A DNA stretch of 64,000 nt from Candidatus Thiovulum stygium (GCA_021582295.1 CP091137.1:1568001-1632000); one strand, 5' to 3'. Positions 17,500 through 26,547 are shown, counted from the first letter of the stretch. A program made the numbers and translations. Notes: generated by a model from the sequence alone, not told the origin.

Positions 17500-17990
17500 T
17501 CACTCAAAACCATTAATAATATCATCTTTACTTGCTAAATAATAAGTCCTATTCCAGTGTATTTTACTATATTCACTCGGTTCTGTATCAGATATTAAAT
17601 TTACGAATTCAATACGATTTAATACACCATTCTCATAAAATATTGATTTTCGGCTGTAGAGTTGCCATCTTGCATAATTTACAACATCTCCCAATATCTT
17701 CTCCTCCCACTCCCCACTATCCACAAACTCAGGAAATCGAAGTCGTGGGACACTTTCGCCCTCTTGTGGAAAAAGTTGTTGCATAAGTCCTTTTTTATGC
17801 TCTTTTAGAAGTTCTACTTTTTTGGTTGATGAGGTAATAAGTTCATCAACCGAACTCAGAAAATCAGCGATTTTTTGTTGTTCATTTATTGATGTGTGAA
17901 AGATTATTGTTTTATTTATCAATATCGCCACTTATATTTTGAACTAGTACCACCAGCAGAGAGGTTTATTATAAATTGCTGTTACATATA
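17500..17990 (-). pseudogene. HsdS internal fragment
   Basis: The main frame (17500-17931) reads TSINEQQKIADFLSSVDELI, then TSSTKKVELLKEHKKGLMQQ and LFPQEGESVPRLRFPEFVDS: the central conserved helix of an S subunit followed by the start of the second target-recognition half. Upstream, INLSAGGTSSKYK continues the protein in another frame, so a frameshift lies near 17935. HsdM and HsdR are absent from the window. Confidence 0.8.
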
Positions 17991-18059
17991 TTCATGAATA
18001 TTAAATAATTGCAATAAAAATGGTTTATAAAACTATTCTTCATATTCACGAAGAACAAA

Positions 18060-18248
18060 CTAACCATCATTAATACACACTTCTATTTTTACACTCATAA
18101 GATTTTCCAACAACTCATAGACATTAGCCAGAATCAATTCACCAATTTCAACTTTTCTTGATTTTTGAGCACCTTTTGAAGTTATTTTTTCTTCAACTTT
18201 ATCAATAATAAAATTAATTGCATTTTTAGTATCTCCGATTTTTATCAA
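18060..18248 (-). CDS. Hypothetical small protein
   Basis: A 62-residue frame, MIKIGDTKNAINFIIDKVEE, then a segment ending KVEIGELILANVYELLENLM. It has a faint likeness to the ATP-cone end of NrdR-type proteins (IGEL...L..L), too weak for a call. It sits among hsdS fragments on the same strand and may itself be a remnant. Function unknown. Confidence 0.35.
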   Translation of the reverse strand: MIKIGDTKNAINFIIDKVEEKITSKGAQKSRKVEIGELILANVYELLENLMSVKIEVCINDG

Positions 18249-18271
18249 TTAACGATCATTGCTATCTTGTG

Positions 18272-18409
18272 TTAGATATTCTTGTATAGGTCTTGGAGAG
18301 CTTCCTCTTTAAAGTTCAATATACTTCGAAAATTTTTCTCTTCCCACTCCCCACTATCCACAAACTCTGGAAATCGTAACTTTGGTATATTTTTCGTTTT
18401 TTTACTCAT
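18272..18409 (-). pseudogene. HsdS N-terminal fragment
   Basis: A 45-codon frame opens MSKKTKNIPKLRFPEFVDSG, then EWEEKNFRSILNF, and stops. It is the start of a type I S subunit (PKLRFPEF...W) cut off at the beginning of the first recognition domain. The underlying bases (CCACTCCCCACTATCCACAA) recur at 17706, the matching conserved region of the other fragment. Confidence 0.75.
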
Positions 18410-18579
18410 AAGCTTTTAGCTCCTTTTTAGTTCTATCTTAGCTTTTATTATCTGATAATAAAAGTTTTTTTGATTAATATCTATTGTAATTGAATTATAT
18501 GTCATTGAAGAGGCTAAAAGGTGGAAAACCTGAAAATCGAGGTTATTGGGCAAATCTTTTTATTATGTTCGATCTTGCA

Positions 18580-18615
18580 ACCTCATCAAAATAGTTGATT
18601 ATTTAATGATGAGGT
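18580..18615. terminator. Inverted pair of the GATGAGGT motif, likely terminator of the cyclophilin gene
   Basis: ACCTCATCA at 18580-18588 and TGATGAGGT at 18607-18615 form a 9-bp stem with an 18-base loop, 14 bases beyond the stop of the minus-strand cyclophilin gene. Inverted pairs of uptake sequences serve as terminators in Neisseria and Haemophilus. Confidence 0.6.
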
Positions 18616-18628
18616 GATTTACTAAATA

Positions 18629-19174
18629 CTATTTTGAAGCTAATATTTCTATATTATTTATAATGTCATTTTGTCTAATAGAATCAAGAACTTTAAAGCT
18701 TTCGATATCTCCAGCTTCAATTTCACCAAAAACTGTATGAACTCCATCAAGATGCTGACAAGTCGCAAAACAGATAAAAAATTGACTTCCACCTGTATTT
18801 GGACCAGCATGAGCCATCGAAATCACACCTTTTTTATGTTTATGAGTATTTAAAGCAGTTTCACAAGGAATCTTCCAACCTGGTCCACCTCGACCAGTTC
18901 CTTGCGGACAACCACCTTGAGCCATAAATCTTTCGATAACTCTATGAAATTTTAAGCCTTTATAAAAACCGCTTTTAACTAATGATGAAAAATTTGCAAC
19001 TGTATTTGGCACTTCTGTATTAAATAATTTTAAAATTATAATACCTTTTGAAGTTTCTATTTTTGCAAAATTTAACGAATTCATCTCTTCTTTTGAGAAA
19101 TTGTAAATTTTAAGATTTGATTGCAATTGTTTTCCTGTGAATAAATTTATAATTGAATTGATTATATTTGTCAT
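18629..19174 (-). CDS. ppiB: Peptidyl-prolyl cis-trans isomerase, cyclophilin type
   Basis: A 181-residue cyclophilin with the catalytic strand LKFHRVIERFMAQGG (catalytic Arg in FHRV), GPNTGGSQFFICFATCQHLD and HTVFGEIEAG. It speeds proline isomerisation during folding. No signal peptide is evident, though the N-terminus has about 35 extra residues (starting MTNIINSIINLFTG), so a cytoplasmic place is most likely. It is first on the minus strand after the accessory patch, upstream of an inverted motif pair that may end its transcript. Confidence 0.92.
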   Translation of the reverse strand: MTNIINSIINLFTGKQLQSNLKIYNFSKEEMNSLNFAKIETSKGIIILKLFNTEVPNTVANFSSLVKSGFYKGLKFHRVIERFMAQGGCPQGTGRGGPGWKIPCETALNTHKHKKGVISMAHAGPNTGGSQFFICFATCQHLDGVHTVFGEIEAGDIESFKVLDSIRQNDIINNIEILASK

Positions 19175-19204
19175 TTTATATATTTAAATTTGTAGTTTTT
19201 GAAG

Positions 19205-19280
19205 TGGTGCGCCCGAAGGGATTCGAACCCCTGACCAACGGTACCGCAAACCGATACTCTATCCCCTGAGCTACGAGCGC
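19205..19280 (-). tRNA. tRNA-Arg (anticodon GCG)
   Basis: The minus strand folds fully: acceptor GCGCTCG with CGGGCGC, D arm GCTC...GAGT with G18 G19 A20, anticodon loop TTGCGGT, T loop TTCGAAT, discriminator A and an encoded CCA (76 nt). A20 and C35 are arginine identity bases. The anticodon stem has a T27-T43 mismatch. GCG reads CGC and CGU; most bacteria use ACG (inosine) here. Confidence 0.92.
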
Positions 19281-19331
19281 AAAAATATTCAACATTTTAA
19301 CTAAAAAAATCTTAATGAAACTTAAAGATTT

Positions 19332-19994
19332 TTATATTCCACCAAATTTTCTATTTGTTTTATAAAAGTCGTCGAGAATATTTTTTAATTCATTAATAGA
19401 AAAATCAGGCCAAAGTGTATTTGAAAATCGCAATTCAGTATAAGATAATTGCCAAAGCAAAAAATTAGATATTCTCGAATCACCACCAGTTCTAATTAAA
19501 AGATCAACTGGATTCGGAACATCAAGATATTTAGAAATATTATTTTCTGATACCTCATCGCCATTTTCTATTAATTTTTTTATAGAACGAACTATTTCAT
19601 TTTTACTGCCATAATTAATTGCCAAATTTTGAATAAGTGATTTTTCATTTTTTGTATCTTCTTCTAATTTAAATATACTTTTTTGTAATTTATTAGAAAA
19701 TCGCGAAATATCTCCAACTGCACGAAAACGAACACCATTTTTTAAATAAGTATCAAGTTCGCTATCGAGATATTTTGCTAAAAGAGTCATTAAAAAATCA
19801 ACTTCTAATTTTGGTCTTTGCCAATTTTCAGTTGAAAAAGCATAAAGAGTTAATTCGTCGATATTTTTATGATTTGCTGAAAAAGTAGTGATTTCACGAA
19901 CAACTTCACTACCAACTCGATGTCCATCGATTCGATTTCCACTATGTTTTTCACCCCAACGACCGTTGCCGTCCATAATAATAGCTAAGTGCAT
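19332..19994 (-). CDS. uppS: Undecaprenyl diphosphate synthase
   Basis: A 220-residue cis-prenyltransferase with MDGNGRWGEKHSGNRIDGH, LYAFSTENWQRPKLEV and LLIRTGGDSRISNFLLW, then ELRFSNTLWPDF. It elongates farnesyl diphosphate with eight isopentenyl units to make the lipid carrier used for peptidoglycan and for the polysaccharide pathway at the left of this window. It follows psd, with 9 bases between, in the same minus-strand operon. A motif copy at 19552 is read as DEV. Confidence 0.96.
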   Translation of the reverse strand: MHLAIIMDGNGRWGEKHSGNRIDGHRVGSEVVREITTFSANHKNIDELTLYAFSTENWQRPKLEVDFLMTLLAKYLDSELDTYLKNGVRFRAVGDISRFSNKLQKSIFKLEEDTKNEKSLIQNLAINYGSKNEIVRSIKKLIENGDEVSENNISKYLDVPNPVDLLIRTGGDSRISNFLLWQLSYTELRFSNTLWPDFSINELKNILDDFYKTNRKFGGI

Positions 19995-20003
19995 TTAAAT
20001 AAT

Positions 20004-20819
20004 TTATTCGTTTGCCTTAGCAATTATAGTGCCAAATTTAACATGTTGAAAAATCGAAACTTGAGGTTCAATTAGACCTTTTTCAGCAAGAATTACAACA
20101 GTTGAACCCATTTTAAAATAGCCTAAATCGATTCCTTGTTTAAAATGCAATGAATCATATTTAAAAACTGCACTATTTTCGCCCTTATTTGTCTCGATTT
20201 TTGGTTCAAATTTGACAACCATTTTGCCAACATTTAAAGCTCCAACAAGAATCATATAAAATAATTTATTATTCGAAGTTTGACATTCAAGAATAACTCG
20301 TTCATTTTCTATAAATAAATTTATTTTTTTATGCAAATAAGTTAAATTCACTGGATAAATTTTCCCCGGAATATAAATTGCTCGTAAAACTTGACCATCA
20401 AAAGGCATATGATAATGATGATAATCTCGAGGTGATAAATAAAAATTTATATATTTTCCACCTTCGAGTTTGCCAATTTTTTTAATATCAACTTCTTGAG
20501 ATAATAATTCTCCAATTTTATAATCCATGCCTTTAATTTGTAAAGCTGAACTTCGTTGAATTTCTCCAAATTGAGTTATCATTGAATCTGCTGGAGATAC
20601 AAAATATCTGCCAACTTTAGGCATTAATCTTGATTTTTGTAATTCTCGAGTAAAAAGAGCATTAAGTGATTTATATTCTGATGGAGATAAAAATTCACTC
20701 ATATCTAATTTTAAAAATTTGACATAACTCCAATTAATTATTTTTTGAATTGGTTTAGAAAACTCTTTTTCGGCGAATTTGCCAAAAACCTGCGAAATCA
20801 TATTTGTAATATGCATCAT
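20004..20819 (-). CDS. psd: Phosphatidylserine decarboxylase proenzyme
   Basis: A 271-residue enzyme with ALFTRELQKSRLMP, VSPADSMITQFGEI, LSPRDYHHYHMPFDGQV and the self-cleavage site MGST (YFKMGSTVVIL), where the serine becomes the pyruvoyl group. It converts phosphatidylserine to phosphatidylethanolamine at the inner membrane. It lies between tyrA and uppS in one operon. The start may be either of the first two ATG codons (MMHI). Confidence 0.95.
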   Translation of the reverse strand: MMHITNMISQVFGKFAEKEFSKPIQKIINWSYVKFLKLDMSEFLSPSEYKSLNALFTRELQKSRLMPKVGRYFVSPADSMITQFGEIQRSSALQIKGMDYKIGELLSQEVDIKKIGKLEGGKYINFYLSPRDYHHYHMPFDGQVLRAIYIPGKIYPVNLTYLHKKINLFIENERVILECQTSNNKLFYMILVGALNVGKMVVKFEPKIETNKGENSAVFKYDSLHFKQGIDLGYFKMGSTVVILAEKGLIEPQVSIFQHVKFGTIIAKANE

Positions 20820-20846
20820 ATTTTTATATACCTTTTATTCTATTAA

Positions 20847-21701
20847 TTAAAGAATTTTATGAAGACTATTTGCATTTTCCATTTTTTCTTCAACTTTTTC
20901 CCAATCTGTTTTTTCGATTAAATCTCTAAAATTATATAATTCTTTCATAAAGTTATCTATCGAATTTAATAAATTAACTCTATTTTGTTGAAAAATATCT
21001 CGCCACATTTTTGGCGAACTTTTTGCGAGTCTGCTCATATCTCGAAAACCACCCGCAGCAAGATTAATTATACTTTCAGGATTTTCTTGTTTAAGAACAC
21101 TGTTAGCTAATGAAAAACTCAAAACATGAGGCAAATGGCTAATCCAAGAGACATGACGATCATGTTCTTCACCGTCCATTTTAACAATTCGCATACCTAA
21201 AAATTTAAAAATTTCAATACTTTCTCGCTGTTGAATTTCGCCACTATCTTCGAGATTACATAATACAGCGACTCGATTTAGATATAAATTTTTTAAACTT
21301 GCAGATGGACCAGATTTTTCAGTTCCAGCCATTGGATGTGAAGCAACAAAATTTTTTCTAATTTGATGAGGTATCGATTTAATAATTTCAGATTTTGTGC
21401 TTCCGAGATCAATAATCGTTGTTTCAGGACGAATATCATTTAAATTTAAATTTTTTAAAAAATTAACAATGCCTTCAACAGGAATTGCTAAAAAAATAAT
21501 ATCGCAATTTAAAATTTCATTTAAATTTCCAATTTTATTAATGAGCTTTAATTTTATAGCCTCTTCTTCATGTCTTTTATTATGATCAAAACCAATAACA
21601 TAATAATTATTATTTATATTATCTAAAAGAGCAATTCCGATAGAACCACCAATTAAACCAAGACCAACTATACCAACAGTTTTATTTTTATTAATATTCA
21701 T
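20847..21701 (-). CDS. tyrA: Prephenate dehydrogenase
   Basis: The N-terminal NAD-binding motif is VGIVGLGLIGGSIG, followed by the active-site region SHPMAGTEKSGPSAS and ISHLPHVLSFSLAN. The 284-residue length matches stand-alone TyrA proteins. It oxidises and decarboxylates prephenate to 4-hydroxyphenylpyruvate for tyrosine. It is separated by 2 bases from the binding protein upstream. A motif copy at 21365 is read as PHQ, in an otherwise ordinary stretch. Confidence 0.95.
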   Translation of the reverse strand: MNINKNKTVGIVGLGLIGGSIGIALLDNINNNYYVIGFDHNKRHEEEAIKLKLINKIGNLNEILNCDIIFLAIPVEGIVNFLKNLNLNDIRPETTIIDLGSTKSEIIKSIPHQIRKNFVASHPMAGTEKSGPSASLKNLYLNRVAVLCNLEDSGEIQQRESIEIFKFLGMRIVKMDGEEHDRHVSWISHLPHVLSFSLANSVLKQENPESIINLAAGGFRDMSRLAKSSPKMWRDIFQQNRVNLLNSIDNFMKELYNFRDLIEKTDWEKVEEKMENANSLHKIL

Positions 21702-21703
21702 AT

Positions 21704-22816
21704 TTAGCCTCTACTATTTAAATAACTTTTCATACTTAAATCACTCCAACCGCTATTTAATTTCTGAAAACTAGAATAACTTTTCCAAACTTTTGCAAAT
21801 TCTGAATTTTGAGCAGAAAATTCATTCATCAATTTTTTACTCTCGTTTCGAGCCAAATTAGTTACATCAGCGGGAAAATCACCAATTTTTATATTTTTAT
21901 CTTCTCTTAATAAAGCCAAAGCTTTGCTATTTTCACTATGAAATTCTAAAATCATATTATTATTTATATCATTTGCAACTAATTCGACCATTAATTTTTG
22001 CTCATTTGATAATTTTGCCCATGAATTTTTATTAAAAGTCAATTCTAATATTGAACCTGGTTCAGTCCAACCAGAATAATAATAATTAGCGACTTTATGA
22101 AATCCCATTTTAATATCAAGAGCTGGACCTACCCATTCGGTGGCATCAATAGTTCCTCGTTCGAGAGCTGTAAAAATATCTCCAGCAGATAATAAAATAG
22201 GATTAACTCCGAGTCGTGAAAAGAGTTCCCCTGGTAATCCAGGAATTCGCATTTTAAGACCTTTTAAATCAGCAATATTTTTAATCTCTTTTTTAAACCA
22301 GCCACCCATTTGAGGACCAGTATTTCCACCAAGCAACGGATATAAATTATAACGATCATATATTTCTCGCCATAAATCCATTCCGCCACCATATTTAAAC
22401 CAACTCAAACCCTCATCTGAAGTCATTCCGAAAGGAACACCGCCAAAAATAGAAATGGCTAAACTTTTGCCTTTCCAATAATATGGACCAGAATGAAAAA
22501 TATCGATAGCACCGATAGAAGCACTATCAAAAACAGCAAGAGCAGGAACTAACTCATCTTTACCAAAAACTTGAATATCGATAGAACCACTGCTAACTAT
22601 TTTTAGTTTTTCAGCAAATTGTAAAACTGCATCTCCCATAATTGGAAAACTTTTGGGCCAACTTGTAGCAAGTTTTAATTTAAGTTTATTTAAACTGCTA
22701 GTTTGTATATTTATATTTTTATCTTCAAATTGACTTTTACTACAACCAGATAAACTAGTTAAAATCGTTGTGCCAATAATCGAACTGCCACCTATTAAAA
22801 AATCTCGCCTATTCAA
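21704..22816 (-). CDS. TRAP transporter substrate-binding protein (DctP-like)
   Basis: The N-terminus MNRRDFLIGGSSIIGTTIL has a twin-arginine pattern followed by a lipobox-like LSGC, so the protein is exported and probably lipid-anchored. The body reads SWPKSFPIMGDAVLQFAEKL, GKDELVPALAVFDSASIGAI and PGLPGELFSRLGVNPI: DctP-type extracytoplasmic receptors for organic acids. No DctQ/DctM membrane genes are in the window, so its transporter must be elsewhere or lost. It overlaps the Bax-like gene by 8 bases. Confidence 0.88.
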   Translation of the reverse strand: MNRRDFLIGGSSIIGTTILTSLSGCSKSQFEDKNINIQTSSLNKLKLKLATSWPKSFPIMGDAVLQFAEKLKIVSSGSIDIQVFGKDELVPALAVFDSASIGAIDIFHSGPYYWKGKSLAISIFGGVPFGMTSDEGLSWFKYGGGMDLWREIYDRYNLYPLLGGNTGPQMGGWFKKEIKNIADLKGLKMRIPGLPGELFSRLGVNPILLSAGDIFTALERGTIDATEWVGPALDIKMGFHKVANYYYSGWTEPGSILELTFNKNSWAKLSNEQKLMVELVANDINNNMILEFHSENSKALALLREDKNIKIGDFPADVTNLARNESKKLMNEFSAQNSEFAKVWKSYSSFQKLNSGWSDLSMKSYLNSRG

Positions 22817-23789
22817 TTTCTTGACCTTTTTTATATAATATTTCTATATTATTATTTATATTTTCATCAGTATCATATTTTTGAAAATTATTTGCTTTTA
22901 TCGTTAATTTTAATCTTCGAACATATTCTTCTCGTAAAGCTGAATATATGCCTAATTCTTCAACTAACTTAAAAGGATCATCTATTTCTTGTCGTTTTTT
23001 TCTAAAAGTTTTATATAATGGAGATCTTGCAATTGTTGCCATATAATCATCAACAGAATCGATATAAGATTCATAAATTTTAAAATAGACCTCATCATTA
23101 TCTGATTCTGTTTTGATTCTTCTTTCTGAATTTGGATCAGTCGAAACAACATGAAAAATATTATTGCCTTTTAAGAAAAATCGCGAAGTTCCCCAAGCTG
23201 TTTCTAATGAAGCTTGAGCAAGAATTATACTTATTGGATGAGGTTTCACAGCTAAAAGAAGTTCATCAAGTTTGCCATTTTCGATTTCATAAAATGAATA
23301 TAAAGCTTTTAACCATTCCCCATCTTCATCAGAAGTTAAATTATGATCTTTAATTGCCAAAAGACTCTCATAAGTAGCTAAAAGTTTTGTTCGATTTTCT
23401 ATAATTACAGGCAAAACAGTTGCTATAAATAGCTCTTTTTTAGATAATTTTTTAGAATTATCACTTTGTAAATCACTATTTTTATCATTAAGTTTATATT
23501 TTTTTGTTAATTCATCTAAATTATTAGATGGAATCAAAGTTAAAGTTCTACCGACACAAGGACAATCATCATCTATTTGATCGCCATTATCAATATTTTT
23601 CATTTCTCCATCTAAATATCTATTATTTACAGGCATATTTTCTTTAAAATCTATAATCTCATCTGATTTTGTAATAGATAGTTCTCGATTTAAAATCTCT
23701 ACTTGATTATTCAAATTAATTATATAATAACTTTCGAGAAGAACTAAAAGCATTAATCCTAATAAAATTCTAGGAGCTAATTTTCCCAT
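22809..23789 (-). CDS. Bax-like glucosaminidase (cell wall hydrolase)
   Basis: A single N-terminal membrane anchor (ILLGLMLLVLLESYYIINL) is followed by a low-complexity linker and a glucosaminidase domain: ISIILAQASLETAWGTSRF (catalytic Glu), KGNNIFHVVSTDP, YESYIDSVDDYMATIARSP. This is the Bax/FlgJ-type peptidoglycan hydrolase fold. 326 residues. It likely trims the wall from the periplasmic face. It lies 2 bases after pdxA. Confidence 0.88.
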   Translation of the reverse strand: MGKLAPRILLGLMLLVLLESYYIINLNNQVEILNRELSITKSDEIIDFKENMPVNNRYLDGEMKNIDNGDQIDDDCPCVGRTLTLIPSNNLDELTKKYKLNDKNSDLQSDNSKKLSKKELFIATVLPVIIENRTKLLATYESLLAIKDHNLTSDEDGEWLKALYSFYEIENGKLDELLLAVKPHPISIILAQASLETAWGTSRFFLKGNNIFHVVSTDPNSERRIKTESDNDEVYFKIYESYIDSVDDYMATIARSPLYKTFRKKRQEIDDPFKLVEELGIYSALREEYVRRLKLTIKANNFQKYDTDENINNNIEILYKKGQEIE

Positions 23790-23791
23790 GT

Positions 23792-24715
23792 TTATTTATT
23801 CGCTAACCAAACTATACTGTTAATATAACTTTTTGAGTTTAAAATTCTATTATTTTTATATGCAATATCAAAAGCTGTTCCATGTCCAACTGAAGTTCTT
23901 AAAATTGGCAAATTTATAGATATATTTATAGATTCATCAAAATATAATGTTTTAAGTGGAATTAAGCCTTGATCATGATACATCGAAATATAAAATTTAA
24001 ATTCATTTCGCATTCGCGGAGTAAAAGCAATATCAGGAACAAGAGGTCTTGAGAAAAAGTCAAAACCAATTTCGCGATTAATATTTAAAACTGCTTGTTC
24101 GATTTCGACCTCATCGTTTCCACAAACTCCACCATCGCCACCATGCGGATTCAAAGCAAGAACAGCAATTTTATTAAATTTATTTTTAAATTCGAGCCAA
24201 ATAATTCTCAAAAAAGGTTCTAAAAATTCTCTTTTAATAAACTTGGGAATTTCAGAAAGCGAAATATGTTCAGTATAGAGTGCGACCCATAAATCATTTG
24301 CACCCATAACCATAATTGCCTCCTGATTAAAAAAATGGCGAAGAGCCGAAGTGTGTCCGCTATATTTTATTCCTGCAAGTTTCCAACTCTCTTTATTTAT
24401 TGGCAATGTTGAAATGCCGAAAACATCACCATTTTTAGCACTTTCGACAGCACTTTTAAAAGAATTGAACGAATATAAACCACTTTCTGCTGAAACTTTT
24501 CCAGCTTCAATGTTAAAACTTTTACCAATTCCATTTATGTTTTTTAACGATTTTGGTATCTCGATTTTTAATAAATCAGATCCAAGTTCTAATAAATCTC
24601 TATCTATAAAATATATTGGTTCTACGATTTGAGATATATTTTTATGATTTATTAAAGCAAGTTCCAAACCAATTCCATTTAAATCACCAATCGAAATAGC
24701 TACTCTTTTTTTCAT
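23792..24715 (-). CDS. pdxA: 4-hydroxythreonine-4-phosphate dehydrogenase
   Basis: A 307-residue enzyme with GDLNGIGLELAL at the start and the metal-binding histidines in KYSGHTSALRHFF, ALNPHGGDGGVCGNDEVE and SMYHDQGLIPLKTL. It acts in pyridoxal 5'-phosphate synthesis; its usual Campylobacterota partner pdxJ is not in the window. It is the first gene of the run pdxA-bax-TRAP-tyrA-psd-uppS. The motif at 24108 is read as DEV beside the metal site. Confidence 0.95.
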   Translation of the reverse strand: MKKRVAISIGDLNGIGLELALINHKNISQIVEPIYFIDRDLLELGSDLLKIEIPKSLKNINGIGKSFNIEAGKVSAESGLYSFNSFKSAVESAKNGDVFGISTLPINKESWKLAGIKYSGHTSALRHFFNQEAIMVMGANDLWVALYTEHISLSEIPKFIKREFLEPFLRIIWLEFKNKFNKIAVLALNPHGGDGGVCGNDEVEIEQAVLNINREIGFDFFSRPLVPDIAFTPRMRNEFKFYISMYHDQGLIPLKTLYFDESINISINLPILRTSVGHGTAFDIAYKNNRILNSKSYINSIVWLANK

Positions 24716-24718
24716 ATT

Positions 24719-25131
24719 TTAATCCCGTAATCTTGCTAATAGTAATTTTTTAGTAGAAATAGCTTTTTGAATCAATTCTAATAATATTTCGCTACCTTTT
24801 GGATAAGCCTCTACTAATTCGCGATATTCTGAAATTCTGCGATCAATTAAAATAGATAATTTTCTAGCAAACAGCGAAATTTGAGAAATTTTTTTGCTTG
24901 AGAAAGAATCTCAGAGATTAAAAGTTCGCGATTTGTCATAGATAAATTATTAAAACCCATTTCACGACCAATTTGCAAAAGTTCAGCTGACGAAATATAT
25001 AAACCAGAAAAAAAAGTATTTAATAAATGTCCTTGAACACCACCATAAATATCTATATTTTCATCGATATTTTCACTTCGTTTTTTATAATTACCATTAT
25101 CTGTAAAACCGTAACTATTAAATTTAGCCAT
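24719..25131 (-). pseudogene. Conserved hypothetical protein, frameshifted
   Basis: The first 94 codons read MAKFNSYGFTDNGNYKKRSE, then LLNTFFSGLYISSAELLQIG, and end in frame at 24847. The protein evidently continues in another frame as LFARKLSILIDRRISEYREL, then VEAYPKGSEILLELIQKAIS, to a stop at 24719. Restoring one A in the A7 run (24889-24895 on the plus strand) joins the two. Not recognised; it overlaps the repeat protein upstream by 8 bases and is probably co-transcribed with it. Confidence 0.65.
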
Positions 25132-25702
25132 TATTTTTTTCTCGTTTTGCTAAAGCAATTTGTGAAGCTTTTACAACAGAAATATCATTATCTTTTAATA
25201 ATCGTTCTAAAATATCAATTGGAGTTGAACTATTTTCAGCAATTCGCAATCGGCTCATTGTATCGCGATCGTCAGCTAAAACTCGCAAAAATTTAATTGG
25301 AGTTGAAGGATTTCCAGAAAGACCATCACGAACGATTTTTTCATCATTAAAAAGTTGAGTTAGCGACTCTTTTGGAGTATTTGGATTTGTAGCAACAAGT
25401 GCTCGAACAAGATTAATTTTATCGGTAGCCAATTTTTTTAAAATATTTGACGAAGTGTGCCTATTTTTTGCAACTGCCCAACGACAACTCATATCATCAT
25501 AATCAGATAATTTTTCTAAAAGTTCGGTCATAATTATACTTTTGCCCATTTCAGAATCATAAACTGAACTTTTTAAAGATAAATTAATCGCAACACCATT
25601 AATAAGTTCTTTATCAGATATAAAATTATAAAAAATCTCTTTAACTATATTTATATCGCTATTTTTATCACTTAAAATATTTAAAGCTTCTTCTTTTGTC
25701 AT
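25124..25702 (-). CDS. HEAT/leucine-rich-variant repeat protein
   Basis: A 192-residue all-helical protein made of short repeats of the LRV kind: RWAVAKNRHTSSNILKKLAT, LVRALVATNPNTPKESLTQL, VRDGLSGNPSTPIKFLRVLA, LRIAENSSTPIDILERLLKD. Such repeats form curved protein-binding scaffolds. No catalytic domain and no signal peptide. It pairs with the broken gene downstream. Function unknown. Confidence 0.75.
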   Translation of the reverse strand: MTKEEALNILSDKNSDINIVKEIFYNFISDKELINGVAINLSLKSSVYDSEMGKSIIMTELLEKLSDYDDMSCRWAVAKNRHTSSNILKKLATDKINLVRALVATNPNTPKESLTQLFNDEKIVRDGLSGNPSTPIKFLRVLADDRDTMSRLRIAENSSTPIDILERLLKDNDISVVKASQIALAKREKNNG

Positions 25703-25772
25703 AAATTTTTATTTTCCCCTTTTTAAAATAATTTCAGAAATCATAATATAAATTTTGTTAATTTATAAAAAT

Positions 25773-26309
25773 TTAAAAATTCAAGTGTTCGAAAACTCCA
25801 AAATTCTTTTTGGCGAAAGCAATATCTTTTGCTAAAAGCCCATCTTTTGTTTTTAAGTTTTTATCAGCTCCATTATTTAATAAATAATCTACAAGTTGTA
25901 TATTTCCATTATAAGATGCTTGATGAAGAGGTGAAATTCCTTCATTATTAGCTAAATTAATATCAGCTCCACTGAAAATTAAAGTTTTTATAATTTCAAG
26001 ATTTTTTTGAGAAACTGCCAAAAATAGAGCTGTTCTACCTTGATTATCAACTTCATCGATATTTATACGATTTTTTATTAATAATTTTATAATTTCAAGA
26101 TTTCTGATTTTTACAGCAACATGTAAAGGAGTTAAACCACCTCCAGTTGAACTATTAATTTCACTGAGATTATTTTCAAGAATATTTCTAACTAAACTTA
26201 TATTATTATCATAAATTGCAATATGAATTTTTTCCCAAGTTCCAGCATTAATATTATTTAAATATATTAAATTTACAAAAAATATTAATTTATTTATTTT
26301 AGTTTTCAA
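25773..26309 (-). CDS. Exported ankyrin-repeat protein
   Basis: The N-terminus KTKINKLIFFVNLIYLNNIN, followed by A-G, looks like a signal peptide. Four ankyrin repeats follow, e.g. GLTPLHVAVKIRNLEIIKLL, GRTALFLAVSQKNLEIIKTL and GISPLHQASYNGNIQLVDYL. Ankyrin repeats bind other proteins; here the partner would be periplasmic or surface-located. It overlaps the upstream gene fragment by 11 bases. 178 residues. Confidence 0.85.
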   Translation of the reverse strand: MKTKINKLIFFVNLIYLNNINAGTWEKIHIAIYDNNISLVRNILENNLSEINSSTGGGLTPLHVAVKIRNLEIIKLLIKNRINIDEVDNQGRTALFLAVSQKNLEIIKTLIFSGADINLANNEGISPLHQASYNGNIQLVDYLLNNGADKNLKTKDGLLAKDIAFAKKNFGVFEHLNF

Positions 26310-26547
26310 TTAAAAACTCCAAACCAAGAACTGTAATATCATCAATTTGTTCTCGTTTGCCACGAAACATAAGAAATTCTTCTAAAATAATCTGTTTTTG
26401 TATATTAAAATCAAGATCTTGAATTTTTAATAAAATATCTTTAAATTTTTGTTTGCCAAAAGTTTCGAGATTTTCATTTAAATTTTTGCCAATATTATAA
26501 AGTTTTTTATATATTTCTGTATAATTTTTTATTGATGTCTCAATCAT
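26299..26547 (-). pseudogene. SpoIIE/PP2C phosphatase C-terminal fragment
   Basis: The 82-residue frame ends KREQIDDITVLGLEF, the hallmark end of SpoIIE-type PP2C phosphatases (the DDIT metal-site region), preceded by helices of that domain. Intact domains are about 200 residues or more, and the upstream metal sites are missing. The frame is open with an ATG, so a short product could be made, but phosphatase activity is unlikely. Confidence 0.6.

Noticed and set aside
22400-22412. CCCTCATC near-match to the 8-mer; also AATGAGGT near 32030 and ACCTCATT near 57388
   Set aside because: One-base variants, not counted; they are few compared with exact copies.
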